In this document: one piece after another, positions 37,901 to 43,160 of the stretch | Numbering within the stretch: position 1 is the first letter of the stretch | Layout: the number at the start of each line of letters is the position of its first letter | From: Rugalucina vietnamica | Taxonomy: Eukaryota > Mollusca > Bivalvia > Lucinida > Lucinidae | Length of the DNA: 64,000 bases | NCBI GenBank assembly: GCA_964017185.1 | Contig: OZ024869.1 | Location: forward strand, 51,858,761 to 51,922,760 | Direction of reading: 5' to 3' | Position numbers and translations under genes: made by a program | Notes under the pieces: generated by a model | The model's database searches: none | Seen by the model: only the letters and a program-made list of their open reading frames with translations | Told to the model about the DNA's origin: nothing

Positions 37901-40195
37901 CAAGGAGTGGTTTGGGATGGTAGATGGGTAAATTTCGTCAAACGACTTTAGAGTTATGGCAATTAATTGATGTTAAAAATTGCATTTTGTTCGTTTCCGC
38001 TCTCTAACTTGAGTACTTTTTGACCGATGTTCTTCAAACTTTGCATATGAGTTGATACTAGCAAGGAGTGGTTTGGGATTGTAGATGGGTAAATTTTGTC
38101 AAACGACCTTAGAGTTATGGCCCTTGATTGAGGTTAAAAATTGCATTTTGGTTGTTTCCGCTCTCTAACTTGAGTAGTTTTTGACCAATTTTCCTCAAAC
38201 TTTGCATATGAGTTGATACCAGCAATGAGTGGTTTGGGATTGTAGATGGGTAAATTTCGTCAAATGACCTTAGAGTTATGGCCCTGGATTGAGGTTAAAA
38301 ATTGCATTTTTTTCGTTTCCGCTCTCTAACTTGAGTAGTTTTTGACCGATTTTCTTCAAACTTTGCATATGAGTTGATACCGGCAAGGAGTGGTTTTGGA
38401 TTGTAGATGGGTAAATTTTGTCAAATGACCTTAGAGTTATGGCCCTTGATTGGGGTTAAAAATTGCATTTTTTTTTTCGTTTCCGCTCTCTAACTTGAGT
38501 AGTTTTTGATCGATTTTCTTCAAACTTTGCATATGAGTTGATATCGACAAGGAGTGGTTTGGGATTGTAGATGGGTAAATTTCGTCAAACGACTTTAGAG
38601 TTATGGCAATTGATTGATGTTAAAAATTGCATTTTGTTCGTTTCCGCTCTCTAACTTGAGTACTTTTTGACCGATTTTCTTCAAACTTTGCATATTAGTT
38701 GATAACCGCAAGGAGTGGTTTGGGATTGTAGATGGGTAAATTTCGTCAAATGACCTTAGAGTTATGGCCCTTGATTGAGGTTAAAAATTGCATTTTTTTC
38801 GTTTCCGTTCTCTAACTTGAGTAGTTTTTTACGGATTTTCTTCAAACTTTGCATATTAGTTGATACCGGCAAGGATTGGTTTGGGATTGTAGATGGGTAA
38901 ATTTCGTGAAACTTCAAACTTTATAAATATGGAAAGCTGAAACATGTGATATTTTAAAATGTCTGTTGGTATATATTGGTTTTAATTTAAAATGTCTGTT
39001 GGTATATATTTTTCAGGGTTATATGTAAAAATTTACAAAATTAAAAGTGGGTTGGGGCAGAGAGGGGGGACATATGTTTTCCTCTGAAAACTCTTTCTAG
39101 TTGGTTGTTCATCTATGCCAATTTTAGCTCTTAACTGTCGGTTGCGGGTAGAGCAAGTCAATGTTGAAGAGACTGATGATGACCTTTATACTTGACTGAA
39201 AAGTTGGTGGTTGAGAGATCAACAAACAAGCATACAAAATAACTCCAGCTTGCTATAGGAGGAATGTCTGCACACTGATGTCGATATTTTTTCAAAGAGA
39301 TTATCAGTAGCCCTAGAAATGCTAAATTGACAGATAAAAATTAATGTTTACATTAATTGCAGTTTATGGGAATCGCAATATGTTGTTTTCAGTGTATTTT
39401 GTAGACCAGTATGTATGGCCTCATTTTAATAAAATACTGCGATTCAAATAAATCAGTTGCTTGAAAGCTTCTGATTGAATTAGGCTAACCATCCTCCACC
39501 CCACCACCACCATTGTCATAATGGACACAGGGGTTCGGTCCTTAGATTTTGTAGTATAAGTGAGGGCGATTTTCACAAATAAGTAGTTGTTATTTGTTCA
39601 TGATTGCCCAAATATCCAATAGATTTGTTATTATAATTAAATGTTATTTTGGCTAATTCTTCTGTTTGCCAGTTGGTGCCATTTCTGATGTACATTTGAG
39701 GCCAGCTCAGATCTTCAACAATTCATTTCTGAACAATGACTGGTCTCTTTGTCCCATCGTTTGGCACCAACTGGTTTTCAGAGAACCAGTCATGGGACTG
39801 GCCCCTGAATGCCAATCAGGATAGGTTTTCTGTTTTCTATTTAAGTTTATGTAGATTGTGGGTATTGTTAGAAAAAATGATATAAGAATTAAATATGTAA
39901 ATTGTTAATATTTTTGTTTTGTTTCTATTCCCATAAAATGAAATTTTACCAGTTTCCCATTGCTTTGACATGGTTGCACTGATTAAATTGTGTCTGACAT
40001 GATGGAAATGCCCAAAGCAGGTTTACTGTTGACTTGTCTCATCTATACCTTTCAGGAGCTGTAGTAGCCCGAGAGTATGGTCTTCCCTGTATAGTCAATG
40101 TACCTAGTGCTACACAGCTGATACAAACTGGGGACCACATACGTATTGATGGGGCCACTGGAACTATACAGAAACTGGAGGATTTACCTTCGTAA
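1209..40195 (+). CDS. PEP-synthase / rifampicin-phosphotransferase-like protein (5' partial, 19 exons found)
   Basis: Spliced gene whose product belongs to the PEP synthase / pyruvate phosphate dikinase superfamily. In the bacterial relatives an ATP-grasp domain phosphorylates a histidine on a swivelling domain, which passes phosphate to the substrate (pyruvate, or rifampicin in RPH). The animal substrate is unknown. Exons read: 1209?-1341, 1845-1916, 7707-7813, 8173-8245, 8881-8973 (or 8977), 9758-9925, 10270-10401, 11610-11698, 12178-12240, 12674-12772, 13321-13380, 14089-14256, 14989-15060, 15543-15634, 20987-21065, 21736-21787, 23695-23771, 37456-37558, 40056-40195. Nearly all have GT-AG borders and matching phases. 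The exceptions are exon 5 to 6 (phase-consistent only with a GTGGGT donor at 8974) and exon 7 to 8 (one base missing, so a small exon or frameshift is likely). The N-terminal ATP-grasp half lies before the window. Intron 17 (13.7 kb) is almost entirely repeats. Confidence 0.85.
1355..1592. repeat. M1 palindromic MITE
   Basis: Starts TGAGCC just after an exon donor. The central palindrome is degraded (CTGTTCAG / CTGCACAG arms) and the right end is eroded. Confidence 0.7.
2538..2757. repeat. M2 MITE (CAGCTGAG termini)
   Basis: About 215 bp. The left end is GGTTATAAAAC...CATGCTCAGCTCAGCTGAG and the right end is its inverse, running into AACCTTGGGGCCTGG. The family recurs at about 20.0/20.8 kb, 57.4 kb and 58.8 kb. 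Confidence 0.65.
2750..3110 (+). repeat. SINE-B, one copy plus a partial second copy
   Basis: tRNA-like head (TAGAGCATCAGCCTCTGAAT...) followed by the family hallmark TGTGTCCTTGAGCAAGACAC and a tail TGGGATGTTAAACCTCAAT near 2920. A second, head-less copy follows (2990-3110) with TGTGTCCTTAAGCAAAACAC and GACATTAAACCGTAAA. Other copies are at about 7.87, 22.05, 46.93 and 60.04 kb. Confidence 0.6.
3793..3813 (-). other. Poly(A) tract (minus strand) downstream of B-box gene
   Basis: About 21 consecutive T on the plus strand, equal to poly(A) on the minus strand, some 65 bp past the stop of the antisense B-box gene. It is consistent with the tail of a retroposed mRNA. No AATAAA was seen between stop and tract, so a simple T-tract remains possible. 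Confidence 0.5.
3877..5004 (-). CDS. B-box zinc-finger / NHL-like beta-propeller protein (TRIM-like)
   Basis: Single-exon ORF of 375 residues with stop TAA at 3877-3879 and ATG at 5002-5004. Residues about 29-70 hold a type-2 B-box with the pattern C32-x2-C35-x8-C44-x2-C47-x4-C52-x2-C55-x3-H59-x8-H68. From about residue 115 to the end there are repeated beta-propeller-like blades with the pattern 'sAIEFTEDGGLLVCD..NKKVKLFD', 'SQSLYVTDQEKGCVRL' and 'GPDNCIYIACNDSDKIVVLD', as in NHL repeats of TRIM2/TRIM3-type proteins. There is no RING finger and no obvious long coiled coil, so ubiquitin-ligase activity is not supported by the sequence. Such B-box/NHL proteins are greatly expanded in bivalves and are often linked to signalling or innate immunity (family knowledge). 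It lies antisense inside intron 2 of the phosphotransferase gene and lacks introns, so it may be a retrocopy. The frame is intact. Confidence 0.85.
   Translation of the reverse strand: MATNDRVKGHSTQPELSKDADSTNPEVDCIICDLCQKLESENFCLDCKQYLCSSCQRSHQRGTTTKGHRLVRVDDLFQNSDDKPVLTEVQTKAENSLYDTATGNANGGKAVYIEQIDIGIKTDKSRTIVSAIEFTEDGGLLVCDVGNKKVKLFDSDHELLSETCVTSQPMGMALLTSEDAMISLPQEKSLQKIKIKKRCILSLDQKLRTKLMCYRLLKYKDQMVVYAKDDLYRFFNIMDMEGNTVRCIMNEPRESVGIFTNVFYMSLSADSQSLYVTDQEKGCVRLPLHGKVDFMYKEPGTKTHHGVCAGPDNCIYIACNDSDKIVVLDENGKKIKDLVSVKGMKPTYLVYNESMGKLLVKRGGPSKVLIYSVNV
5440..6430. repeat. Dimeric tandem repeat, ~310 bp period
   Basis: Two related ~155 bp half-units alternate. Type A has TAAATCCTGCCAACTGTG and TGGGGTCCATACAGG (near 5441, 5760, 6066, 6353). 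Type B has TACATAAATCCTGCCAATC and GGGTCAAAAATGGCCCC (near 5594, 5901, 6230). Open frames here are not conserved between units. Confidence 0.7.
6431..7525. other. Intronic sequence with part of an interspersed repeat
   Basis: No exon seen. At about 7009-7040 there is a palindromic start, AGCTCACCTGAGCC..GGCTCACAGGATGAGCT, of the kind seen again at about 46.28 kb (TTAGCTCACTTAG...TTGGGTGAGCT). It may be the 5' end of another dispersed element. Confidence 0.4.
7526..7632 (+). pseudogene. Decayed duplicate of phosphotransferase exon 3
   Basis: Preceded by an intact-looking acceptor (TTTATCAG). It codes for ALPITSTEQETDEDF..EFDSPVA, nearly identical to exon 3 (ARPITTTEQETDEDF) 181 bp downstream. 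The R of the RPIT motif has become L. The 3' end has lost several bases and the GT donor, and it runs into a stop (TGG ATG TAA). It is therefore most likely a dead duplicate rather than an alternative exon. Confidence 0.75.
7707..15634 (+). CDS. Phosphotransferase exons 3-14 (linker and middle region)
   Basis: Exon 3 (7707-7813) codes ARPITTTEQETDEDF...LGNI. Exon 4 (8173-8245) completes G and gives EMMPGCITPLTASVFWRAID, the 'PG.ITPLT.S' motif that follows the ATP-grasp domain in the family. Exon 5 codes GWIVDFAGGYLVQHCDKLLA.... Exon 6 codes FTAQLASNS..FKKPALEMS.... Exon 7 codes YHDVKVKRAEEWDEKL.... Exon 8 codes ..WTVDNYADVGLLLSDCDN.... Exon 9 codes DLAQTIVDCDYEEKFLSLND. Exon 10 codes ECVELLKSEE... 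and ends FIERHGHRCVRE, the family GHR..RE signature. Exon 11 codes AEFIEKSWRAEPEKLMRVLK. Exon 12 codes AILKSKAYS...ARHAVGQREW. Exon 13 codes SIAIKMVDKFKDAYWRLSDL. Exon 14 codes GYLPEGELMFFLTHREIGKL. Most introns hold M1 MITEs. Confidence 0.85.
8366..8572. repeat. M1 palindromic MITE
   Basis: Starts GAGCCGTATCGTGAGAAAAC, contains AAAGGCGCAGATTAGCACCTTTG (its palindrome is shortened) and ends near TTTTCTCGCGTCACG. Confidence 0.7.
9235..9440. repeat. Direct duplication of ~105 bp
   Basis: The block GGAGGGTGCTATTCTGTCAT...CATGATCATATTA..CTCTGA.GTCATAT...GCACTTGTAGTCA occurs twice in tandem, with first copies of the block near 9235 and 9344. Confidence 0.7.
9485..9627. repeat. 143-bp near-perfect palindrome
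   Basis: Arms start CAATTGTTGCCCTTGA and end TCAAGGGCAACAATTG. The tip is CCTTGGGCTTCGCCCTCGGG. Likely a compact foldback MITE or the centre of a larger one. It lies in the intron before exon 6. Confidence 0.75.
10688..10900. repeat. M1 palindromic MITE
   Basis: Starts TGAGCCGCGACGCGAG. The palindrome is intact (GCTTCGCAGTTACTGCGAAGC, TTCGC type) and the right end is eroded. Confidence 0.75.
11046..11281. repeat. M1 palindromic MITE
   Basis: Complete copy, TGAGCCGC to GTGGCTCA, palindrome of the TGTGC type. AAAT sits directly outside both ends if the element is read as GAGCC...GGCTC, a possible 4-bp target duplication. Confidence 0.75.
11842..12020. repeat. M1 MITE, internally deleted
   Basis: Starts TGAGGCGCGATGAGAGAAAA. 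The central palindrome is missing and the right side is eroded. Confidence 0.6.
12788..12945. repeat. M1 MITE, internally deleted
   Basis: Carries GCCATGACGGGAGAAAACTGG and the body to TGTACTATCCATGGATTG, then GATGCAGTTCA. The palindrome has been replaced by a T-run. Confidence 0.55.
13480..13545 (-). repeat. tRNA-like SINE head (fragment)
   Basis: The reverse strand reads GGCCTAATTGATAGCGAATT...GCGGGTTCGATACCTGGC, with a B-box-like GGTTCGATACC. It lacks a proper cloverleaf end and is best seen as a tRNA-derived SINE piece. Confidence 0.4.
13567..13690. repeat. Foldback element, one arm only
   Basis: Begins GGGCCCATTTGTTCAAAATTA and runs to the usual centre TGAGAATCCTTTGCAATGCA, then stops. 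It matches one arm of the foldback elements at 23361, 43161 and 45108. Confidence 0.65.
13761..13994. repeat. M1 palindromic MITE
   Basis: Complete copy, TGAGCCACGAAGCGAG to ATGTGGCTCA. The palindrome is partly eroded on its left arm. Confidence 0.75.
14510..14730. repeat. M1 palindromic MITE
   Basis: Opposite orientation to the copy at 13761. The palindrome is TGTGC type (GTGTGCAGTAACTGCACAGC). AAAT directly abuts both ends. Confidence 0.75.
15262..15500. repeat. M3 MITE (GTTAGAACCGCC palindrome)
   Basis: Hallmarks are GGAAAACTTGTCCGTG at the left, GGGGTATGCAGGGGTA, AACATAGATTGTGGGTA, the central arms AGAACGGCC/GGCGGTTCTAACGTGT, then ACAATCTAT and a TACATGGGCATG right end. Other copies are at about 21.2, 51.6, 52.2 and 58.0 kb. 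Confidence 0.65.
15826..16572 (+). mobile_element. Helitron-like family H3, 5' part (first tandem copy)
   Basis: Begins TTAGCTCAACTGCACGAAG and then has ~190 bp units with AGTCCATATCTTGACAAC, ACCCTGTAGGGT and AGGGGGTGGGGCT.AGGTTAAA. It is repeated almost exactly at 16585-17368, so the 5' portion is tandemly duplicated. Confidence 0.6.
16585..18712 (+). mobile_element. Helitron-like family H3, full-length copy with ~127 bp satellite core
   Basis: 5' start TTTAGCTCGACTGCACGAAG; 3' end CAGAAGCAGTCGAGCACGCTGTCCTGCGACAGCTCTTA. GAGCTCGACTGC-type sequence near the 5' end is the inverse of GCAGTCGAGC near the 3' end (10-bp subterminal inverted repeat). GCTGTC-CTGC-GACAGC forms a terminal hairpin. 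The first part has four ~190 bp units; from about 17490 a ~127 bp satellite follows (ACGGTTCAGTGATTTTGCC, GACCTTTGACCC). No transposase; non-autonomous. The Helitron/Helentron-derivative call is structural inference. Confidence 0.6.
17597..19568. promoter_or_regulatory. Array of inverted AGGTCA-nnn-TGACCT sites (ERE-like)
   Basis: Twelve sites keep both half-sites of GGTCAnnnTGACC: 17597, 17726, 17854, 17982, 18110, 18238, 18366, 19071, 19180, 19308, 19426 and 19554. A thirteenth at 18943 has one changed base (AGATCA). The spacer varies: CTG, CTG, CTG, CTG, ATA, CTG, CTA, CTG, TTA, CTG, CTA, ATG. This matches the vertebrate estrogen-response-element consensus. Whether any mollusc receptor binds here is unknown. 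Confidence 0.55.
18716..19818 (+). repeat. H3 satellite part, tandem second copy
   Basis: Repeats 17375-18712 (from TTCTTTTTATTTCTTA.TAGAAACAACTTAGGAAGA to GACAGCTCTTA) at high identity, with its own 3' hairpin. It lacks the 5' TTAGCTCGACTGC end, so it is a partial tandem duplicate. Confidence 0.65.
19990..20850. repeat. M2 MITE split by an inserted MITE
   Basis: The left piece carries TTGGCATTTTAACATTTATGAGCAGGATAAATTTTAG. The right piece, after 20807, carries GCTGAACTGAGCATGAATAAA...TATAATCTCGGGGCCTGG. Together they match the M2 pattern. Confidence 0.6.
20053..20804. mobile_element. PIF/Harbinger-type MITE with TTA target duplication
   Basis: Ends AGTCCAATTCGCAT... and ...ATGTGAATTGGACT are inverted for about 50 bp (including TAAATATACTC.GGTGTG). 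TTA flanks it directly on both sides (20050-20052 and 20805-20807), the TWA-type duplication of PIF/Harbinger. It is 752 bp, has no coding capacity, and is nested in an M2 copy. Confidence 0.7.
20987..23771 (+). CDS. Phosphotransferase exons 15-17
   Basis: Exon 15 (20987-21065) completes R (AG|A) and codes AVRRRKVLPLQSKIEFPKNS. Exon 16 (21736-21787) codes IKHPDVGVERKTTFTLT and one base of G. Exon 17 (23695-23771) codes GMPVSQGAVTGLARVVLSLE..DKIQ, the conserved entry to the swivelling domain ('G.PVS.G...G.A.V'). Phases join cleanly from exon 14 through 18. Confidence 0.85.
21195..21425. repeat. M3 MITE
   Basis: AACATAGATTGTGGGTACACG, TTAGAACCGCCTCGGCGAGG, then GAGTACCCACAATCTATGTT and GGGGGTATTCATTGCACGG. 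Confidence 0.65.
21800..22035. repeat. M1 palindromic MITE
   Basis: Complete copy, TGAGCCGCCTCATAGG to GATGCGGCTCA, palindrome with GCGGTTACCGC centre. AAAT abuts both ends. Confidence 0.8.
22051..22265 (+). repeat. SINE-B
   Basis: tRNA-like head CAGTGGCATAGTGGTAGAGT...GGTTCTGGGTTCTATCC, then TGTGTCCTTGAGCAAGACAC, and tail GGGACATTAAACCTCAAT. The best-preserved copy of this family in the window. Confidence 0.7.
22293..22335. repeat. M1 terminal fragment
   Basis: Only TTGAGCTGCCGCGTGGGAAAA and AACAATCTGCATATGC remain. Confidence 0.5.
22663..22806. repeat. ~140-bp palindrome with UUCG-type tip
   Basis: Arms ATTGAATTTCAGATTTTAGC / GCTAAAATCTGAATTTCAAT, with GAAGCCCTTCGGGCTTC at the tip. Near-perfect pairing for about 60 bp per side. 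Confidence 0.7.
22805..22997. repeat. M1 palindromic MITE (one end missing)
   Basis: Holds the palindrome ATCAGCTTTGCGGTAACCGTGA...GATCAGCG and the end TTTCTCACGCACAGGCTCA. The other terminus is absent. Confidence 0.65.
23184..23345. repeat. M1 palindromic MITE, truncated
   Basis: TTGAGCCACTTTGCAAGAAA at the left, TGTGC-type palindrome (GCTGTGCAGTAACTGCACAG) and part of the body. Ends where a foldback element begins. Confidence 0.65.
23361..23597. repeat. Foldback (self-palindromic) element
   Basis: Begins GGGCCCAATTGTTAAAAAC and ends GAACAACTGGGCCC. The arms pair along their length, meeting at GAATCCTTTGCAATGCAAAG. Sister copies lie at 43161 and 45108, and a half copy at 13567. Confidence 0.75.
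23797..24010. repeat. M1 palindromic MITE
   Basis: TGAGCCATCGCATGAG to GTGGTTCA. The palindrome is shortened (GATGATCAGCTGATC). It begins 26 bp after the exon 17 donor. Confidence 0.7.
24042..24296 (+). repeat. SINE-A (tRNA-derived, Leu/Ser-like head)
   Basis: Pol III A-box region GTGGCCGAGTGGTTAAGG and B-box region GTGGGTTCGCGCCTCGCAC, then a body ending GAAAGGGACGTAAAACTGAA and a poly(A) of about 16. The first half resembles a type-II tRNA, but the 3' side is not a tRNA. Other copies at 49996 and 62142. Confidence 0.8.
24344..25698 (+). mobile_element. Helitron-like family H1, element A with 151-bp satellite core
   Basis: 5' TATAGCCCCGCTTTGAAAAA, CCTGTCCTTCCG tract, about eight ~151 bp units, then 3' AGCTCAGAAGCGGGGCTATA followed by the hairpin GTCAGA-TCC-TCTGAC and the end AATTCTAG before T-rich DNA. 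AAGCGGGGCTATA inversely repeats the 5' start. A hairpin followed by a CTAG end is the Helitron 3' signature. No Rep/helicase, so non-autonomous, much like bivalve pearl/HINE elements (family knowledge, not aligned here). Confidence 0.7.
25906..26012 (+). mobile_element. H1 element 5' fragment
   Basis: TACCCCCGCTTTGAAAAAGT and the CTTCCGT/ATTCTGT tract only. Cut short where a second H1 element starts at 26013. Confidence 0.6.
27110..29430. repeat. ~187-bp tandem repeat with four-unit higher-order structure
   Basis: The marker (A)GGGGTATACTTACAAAAGTTC recurs near 27124, 27311, 27497, 27748, 27935, 28126, 28314, 28499, 28685, 28872, 29057 and 29248. Following words cycle every four units (CTTGG..CTC / TTTCTAGTCAA / TCTCGGCCTCTGGTGG / ATCATGGC.TCA), giving ~747 bp blocks: 27748-28499, 27935-28685, 28126-28872, 28314-29057. 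A ~100 bp insertion (about 27592-27690) splits one early unit. Confidence 0.75.
29853..29978. repeat. Diverged internal copy of the TIR
   Basis: TCCTTCATCGGAAAGGAGAGGACT...ATTCAAACCAAATATAGCAG...TTTGTGTTCTAGGATA parallels the right terminal repeat at 30850-30958, in the same orientation, with many differences. Confidence 0.6.
30959..34010. repeat. 151-bp satellite array (~20 units)
   Basis: Unit hallmarks: GATTGACGTCAGAATTTCGT, TTCCGCTCAATATCTTGAGA, GACCAAATTTTGTATGCACA, GACAAGATCTAGCTTGGGAT, CGTCATTTTTCGCAAAATTT. Because 151 is not a multiple of three, overlapping ~83-residue minus-strand frames appear; they are repeat artefacts. Blocks recur at 8-9 unit spacing (about 1206 and 1357 bp), so the array grew by segmental duplication. 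Confidence 0.85.
34101..35692 (+). mobile_element. H1 element D, nested, with ~9 satellite units
   Basis: 5' TTATAGCCCCGCTTTGGAAA, TTCCGTGGTTCCG tract, nine ~151 bp units, 3' GCTCAGAAGCGGGGCTATAG, hairpin GTCAGA-TCC-TCTGAC, TTCTAG. It sits between CATTGTTTT and TTTTACCCTGC, sequences that are continuous in the sister element at 37218-37240, so it inserted into a T-run. Confidence 0.7.
35753..37286 (+). mobile_element. H1 element E, 5'-truncated
   Basis: Starts within the 5' unique segment (ACTCATAACTTGAGAACCAG), has about eight 151 bp units, and ends with GAAGCGGGGCTATA, hairpin GTCAGA-TTC-TCTGAC and TTCTAG at 37286. It directly abuts the 3' end of element C. Confidence 0.65.
37369..37437 (+). 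pseudogene. Decayed partial duplicate of phosphotransferase exon 18
   Basis: A 79-bp tandem step: TATATTTTCATCGAGATGAT...CCATATTTTCCATTGAT repeats as TATATTTTCAGCGAGATGAT...CCATATTTTCCATTGAT. In the upstream copy the acceptor CAG has become CAT and the GW codons GGG TGG have become AGG TGA, a stop. It is therefore not usable as an exon. Confidence 0.8.
37456..40195 (+). CDS. Phosphotransferase exons 18-19 (phospho-histidine swivelling domain)
   Basis: Exon 18 (37456-37558) codes RDDILIVSYTDVGWSPYFPL then ISGLVTEMGGLLSH and one base of G. Exon 19 (40056-40195) codes GAVVAREYGLPCIVNVPSAT...LIQTGDHIRIDGATGTIQKL and ends LPS, TAA. This is the PEP-utilising mobile domain. The H of GGLLSH (codon 37555-37557) is the expected phosphorylated residue, and the family's T/S-D-x-G-W, SHGA.VARE.G.P.V and GD.I..DG..G motifs are all present. 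Exon 18 is wedged between two satellite-bearing elements (ending 37286 and starting about 37574). Confidence 0.9.
37574..39100 (+). mobile_element. Helitron-like family H2 with ~160-bp satellite core
   Basis: 5' TATTATGTCCACCCACCGAA, a GGCGTC microsatellite (37636-37660), then seven ~160 bp units (TTTCCGCTCTCTAACTTGAG, CAAACTTTGCATATGAGTTG, GTGGTTTGGGATTGTAGATG, GAGTTATGGCCCTTGATTGA). 3' end GGGGGGACATATG, hairpin TTTTC-CTCT-GAAAA, CTCTTTCTAG before TTGG. TATGTCC near the 5' end is the inverse of GGACATA near the 3' end. The unit layout is clearly related to the H1 151 bp unit. Confidence 0.65.
39101..40055. other. Intron 18 remainder
   Basis: No exon or strong repeat seen. A weak SINE-B-like tail may lie near 39139-39240. 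Splice acceptor CTTTCAG at 40049-40055. Confidence 0.4.
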
Positions 40196-40221
40196 CAATT
40201 TCTGGGTGCTTTCTGTTGATT

Positions 40222-40457
40222 TGAACCTTCGCATGAGAAAACCAACAATCTGGGTTTTTTGTCAGGTCGGACACAAACCAGGTTGTACAGCCACAGAAGC
40301 AGGCTAAAAGCTCGAAATTTCAAATTTAGAAAGAAGAAACATTGTACTATCTATGGTGCGAGAACAAAGGTGCGGATCAGCTTCGCAGTTACTGCGAAGC
40401 TGATCTGTGCCTTTGTTTTCGCCTATGTTGTTGTTAATTTTCTTATGCGGCGGCTCA
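40222..40457. repeat. M1 palindromic MITE
   Basis: TGAACCTTCGCATGAG to GGCGGCTCA, palindrome intact (AGCTTCGCAGTTACTGCGAA). It lies 26 bp beyond the phosphotransferase stop codon, so it probably sits in the 3' UTR or just beyond it. Confidence 0.8.
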
Positions 40458-41889
40458 TATTTCAGTTAAAGCTGTTTCCACTATACAGCAACAGTGATTG
40501 TGAGACCAATGACATCATAGTAGGATGTTGTTTTTTGCAGTATTTCTTTTGATTCGCAGCAAAAAAATATGGACTGCTTTTTTTGGCTTTGATTTGACAC
40601 AAAATTACAACCGCGCAAATACCAGCTTAGCAATTCACAAGTTTCAGACATCTCAAAATCAGTTGTCAAAGACAAGAAATTGACAGTCCACAACAGCCAT
40701 GCAGGTGCAATCCAAATATAGAAAAAGTTGTTCATTTCTTTAAAATAGCCAAAAGCTGTCAAACAATGACCTTGGTCTGTTTAATTATTTCCAAACAACC
40801 AATAAAATTTTTGAAAAGAGAAATCAACATCTGTCAATTTCATCTTACTGTGACCAATCAGAGGTATACCAGGTGATGATGTACAATTCAAGGCTGATAC
40901 AAATATTGGACAGGAAATGTCAATTTCATGTTTTTGACAACTAGTTAGGAGATGCTTGAAACACCTGGATCGCTAAGCTGCTATTTGCGTGGTTGTGAAA
41001 ATACAAAATTATTTATATCAGGATATGATCAGCATTTTTTAAGAATCACCTAAAAAAATTAGCTTACTTAAAAGTATTACGAACAAGTTTTAATGACACA
41101 AAGTATTTTACGGCCTTGTCTTATTATTGAAATATATGTTTATCATATGACGTCGCTGTTTTCCAGTGGATAACGTCATGTCATAAAAATCATATGACCA
41201 CATGTGTATTAACACTTTTGCGGGAATACATAATGTCATTGACGACGTCCGTAACAACAATGTAAATTCATTGAAAATAGGTCCACTTCGAAGGCGATAA
41301 AATCCAATTTTAAAAGTCATATGATTAAACGAATCTTACACTCGTGGTCATTTCATATGAAATTTATTAAACTCGGCAAAGGATCGTTTAATAAAGTTCA
41401 TATGGAATGACATAGTCACTACTCGTGTAAGATCCTCTATATATGATTACGGTACAGTTCTTTCTTTCAATGTTCACTTTGTTTGTGATGGTCTTTTTGA
41501 GCCAAAATTACTTTTTATTTGGAATTCCTATATTTTAATAGTTTCACAGAGAAACTGTTCAAAAATGCTACATGTATTGATTGTTAGTGAATTTTACAGT
41601 ATTGTTTTATATGGCATTGTGATTTTCAAAATGAGAGGATTACTTTTGTTACCTGTATATTTTTGACAAAATTTTATTGATTTACATCAACTTTGAATGC
41701 CTTGAATACTTTAATAAACAGAAGATAGATAGTACATGTCATTGTTTATCACTGACTTCACCCGGCAAGGAAAGACAAATATTACTGTACATCGTTATAG
41801 AACAGCTTAGCTGCTAGGAACCTAAAACTTATCTGCCAGGTTTACAAAAGTTCTGATAAGCTAACTGATGCAAACTTGGAGACCACATA
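40458..41889. other. Intergenic; hairpin at 41338-41437
   Basis: No gene seen. At 41338-41437 the arms TTACACTCGTGGTCATTTCA / TGACATAGTCACTACTCGTG-TAAG, with GAAATTTATTAAAC / GTTTAATAAAGTTC inside, form an imperfect inverted repeat, a likely foldback or MITE relic. Confidence 0.4.
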
Positions 41890-43160
41890 TATATAGTAAC
41901 AGTGTAACTATGCTTGGTTAACAAAGCTTATGATCAGCTGCCAGGTTAACAAAGCTTATGATCAGCTGCCTGGTTTACAAAAGTATTGATGAGTTGGCAA
42001 GTTTACACAGGTTCTGATCAGTTGCCTGTTTACAAATATGCTGATCAGTTAGCCTATTTACAAATGAACTGATCAGCTAGCTGGATTATGAAGGTACTGA
42101 TCAGCTGCCTGGTTTACAAAGGTGCTGATACATTGCCAGGTTTAAAAAGGTTATGTTTACAAGGGTGCTGATCAGCTACCAGGTTTACAAAGGGCCTGAT
42201 CAGCTGACAGGTTTACAAATGTGCTTTTCAGCTGCCAGGTTTACAACGGATCTAATCAGCTACCAGAATCACTAGGGAACTGATCTGTTTACAAAGGTTC
42301 TGATCAGATGCCAGTTTACAAAGGAACTGATCAGCTGTCAGGTTTACAAACAAAACGATCTGCTGCTAGGTTCACAAAGAAACAGAATTCAGCAGCGTGG
42401 TTTACAAATATAATGAATCAGCTTCAACACTTACAGAGGTTCTGATCAGATGCCAGGTTTACAAATGTTATGATAACCTGCCAGGTTTACAAAGAGACTG
42501 ATAAGTTACAAATGTTCAGATAACATACTAAGTTTACAAAGTTTCTAAACAGCTGCCAGGTTTACAGAGGTTCTGATCATCGCCATGTTTACAAAAGTAC
42601 TGATCAGCTGCCAGGTTTACAAAGGTTCTGATCAGCAGCCAGGTTTACAAAGGTTCTGATCAGCGGCCAGGTTTACAAAGGATCTGATCAGCTGCCAGGT
42701 TTACAAAGGGACTGATCAGCGACCAGGTTTACAAGGATTCTGTTCAGCTGCCAGGTTTACAAAGGTTCTGACCAGCAGCCAGGTTTACAAAGGGACTGAT
42801 CATCTGCCAAGTTTACAAAAATCTGATCAGCTGCCAGGTTTTCACCAAGGATTTTCTACAGATGTGTGAAAACTCCTTGGGTTAACAAAGGTTCTGATCA
42901 GCAGCCAGGTTTACAAAGGGACTGATCAGCTGCCAGGTTTACAAAGAGACTTATCAGCAGCCAGGTTTACATAGGGACTGATCAGCGGCCAGGTTTACAA
43001 AGAGACTGATCAGTGGCCAGGTTTACAAAGGGACTGATCAGCTGCCAGTTTTACAAAGGGACTGATCAGCGGCCAGGTTTACAAAGAGACTGATTAGTGG
43101 CCAGGTTTACAAAGAGACTGATCAGCGGCCAGGTTTACAAAGAGACTGATTAGCGGCCAG

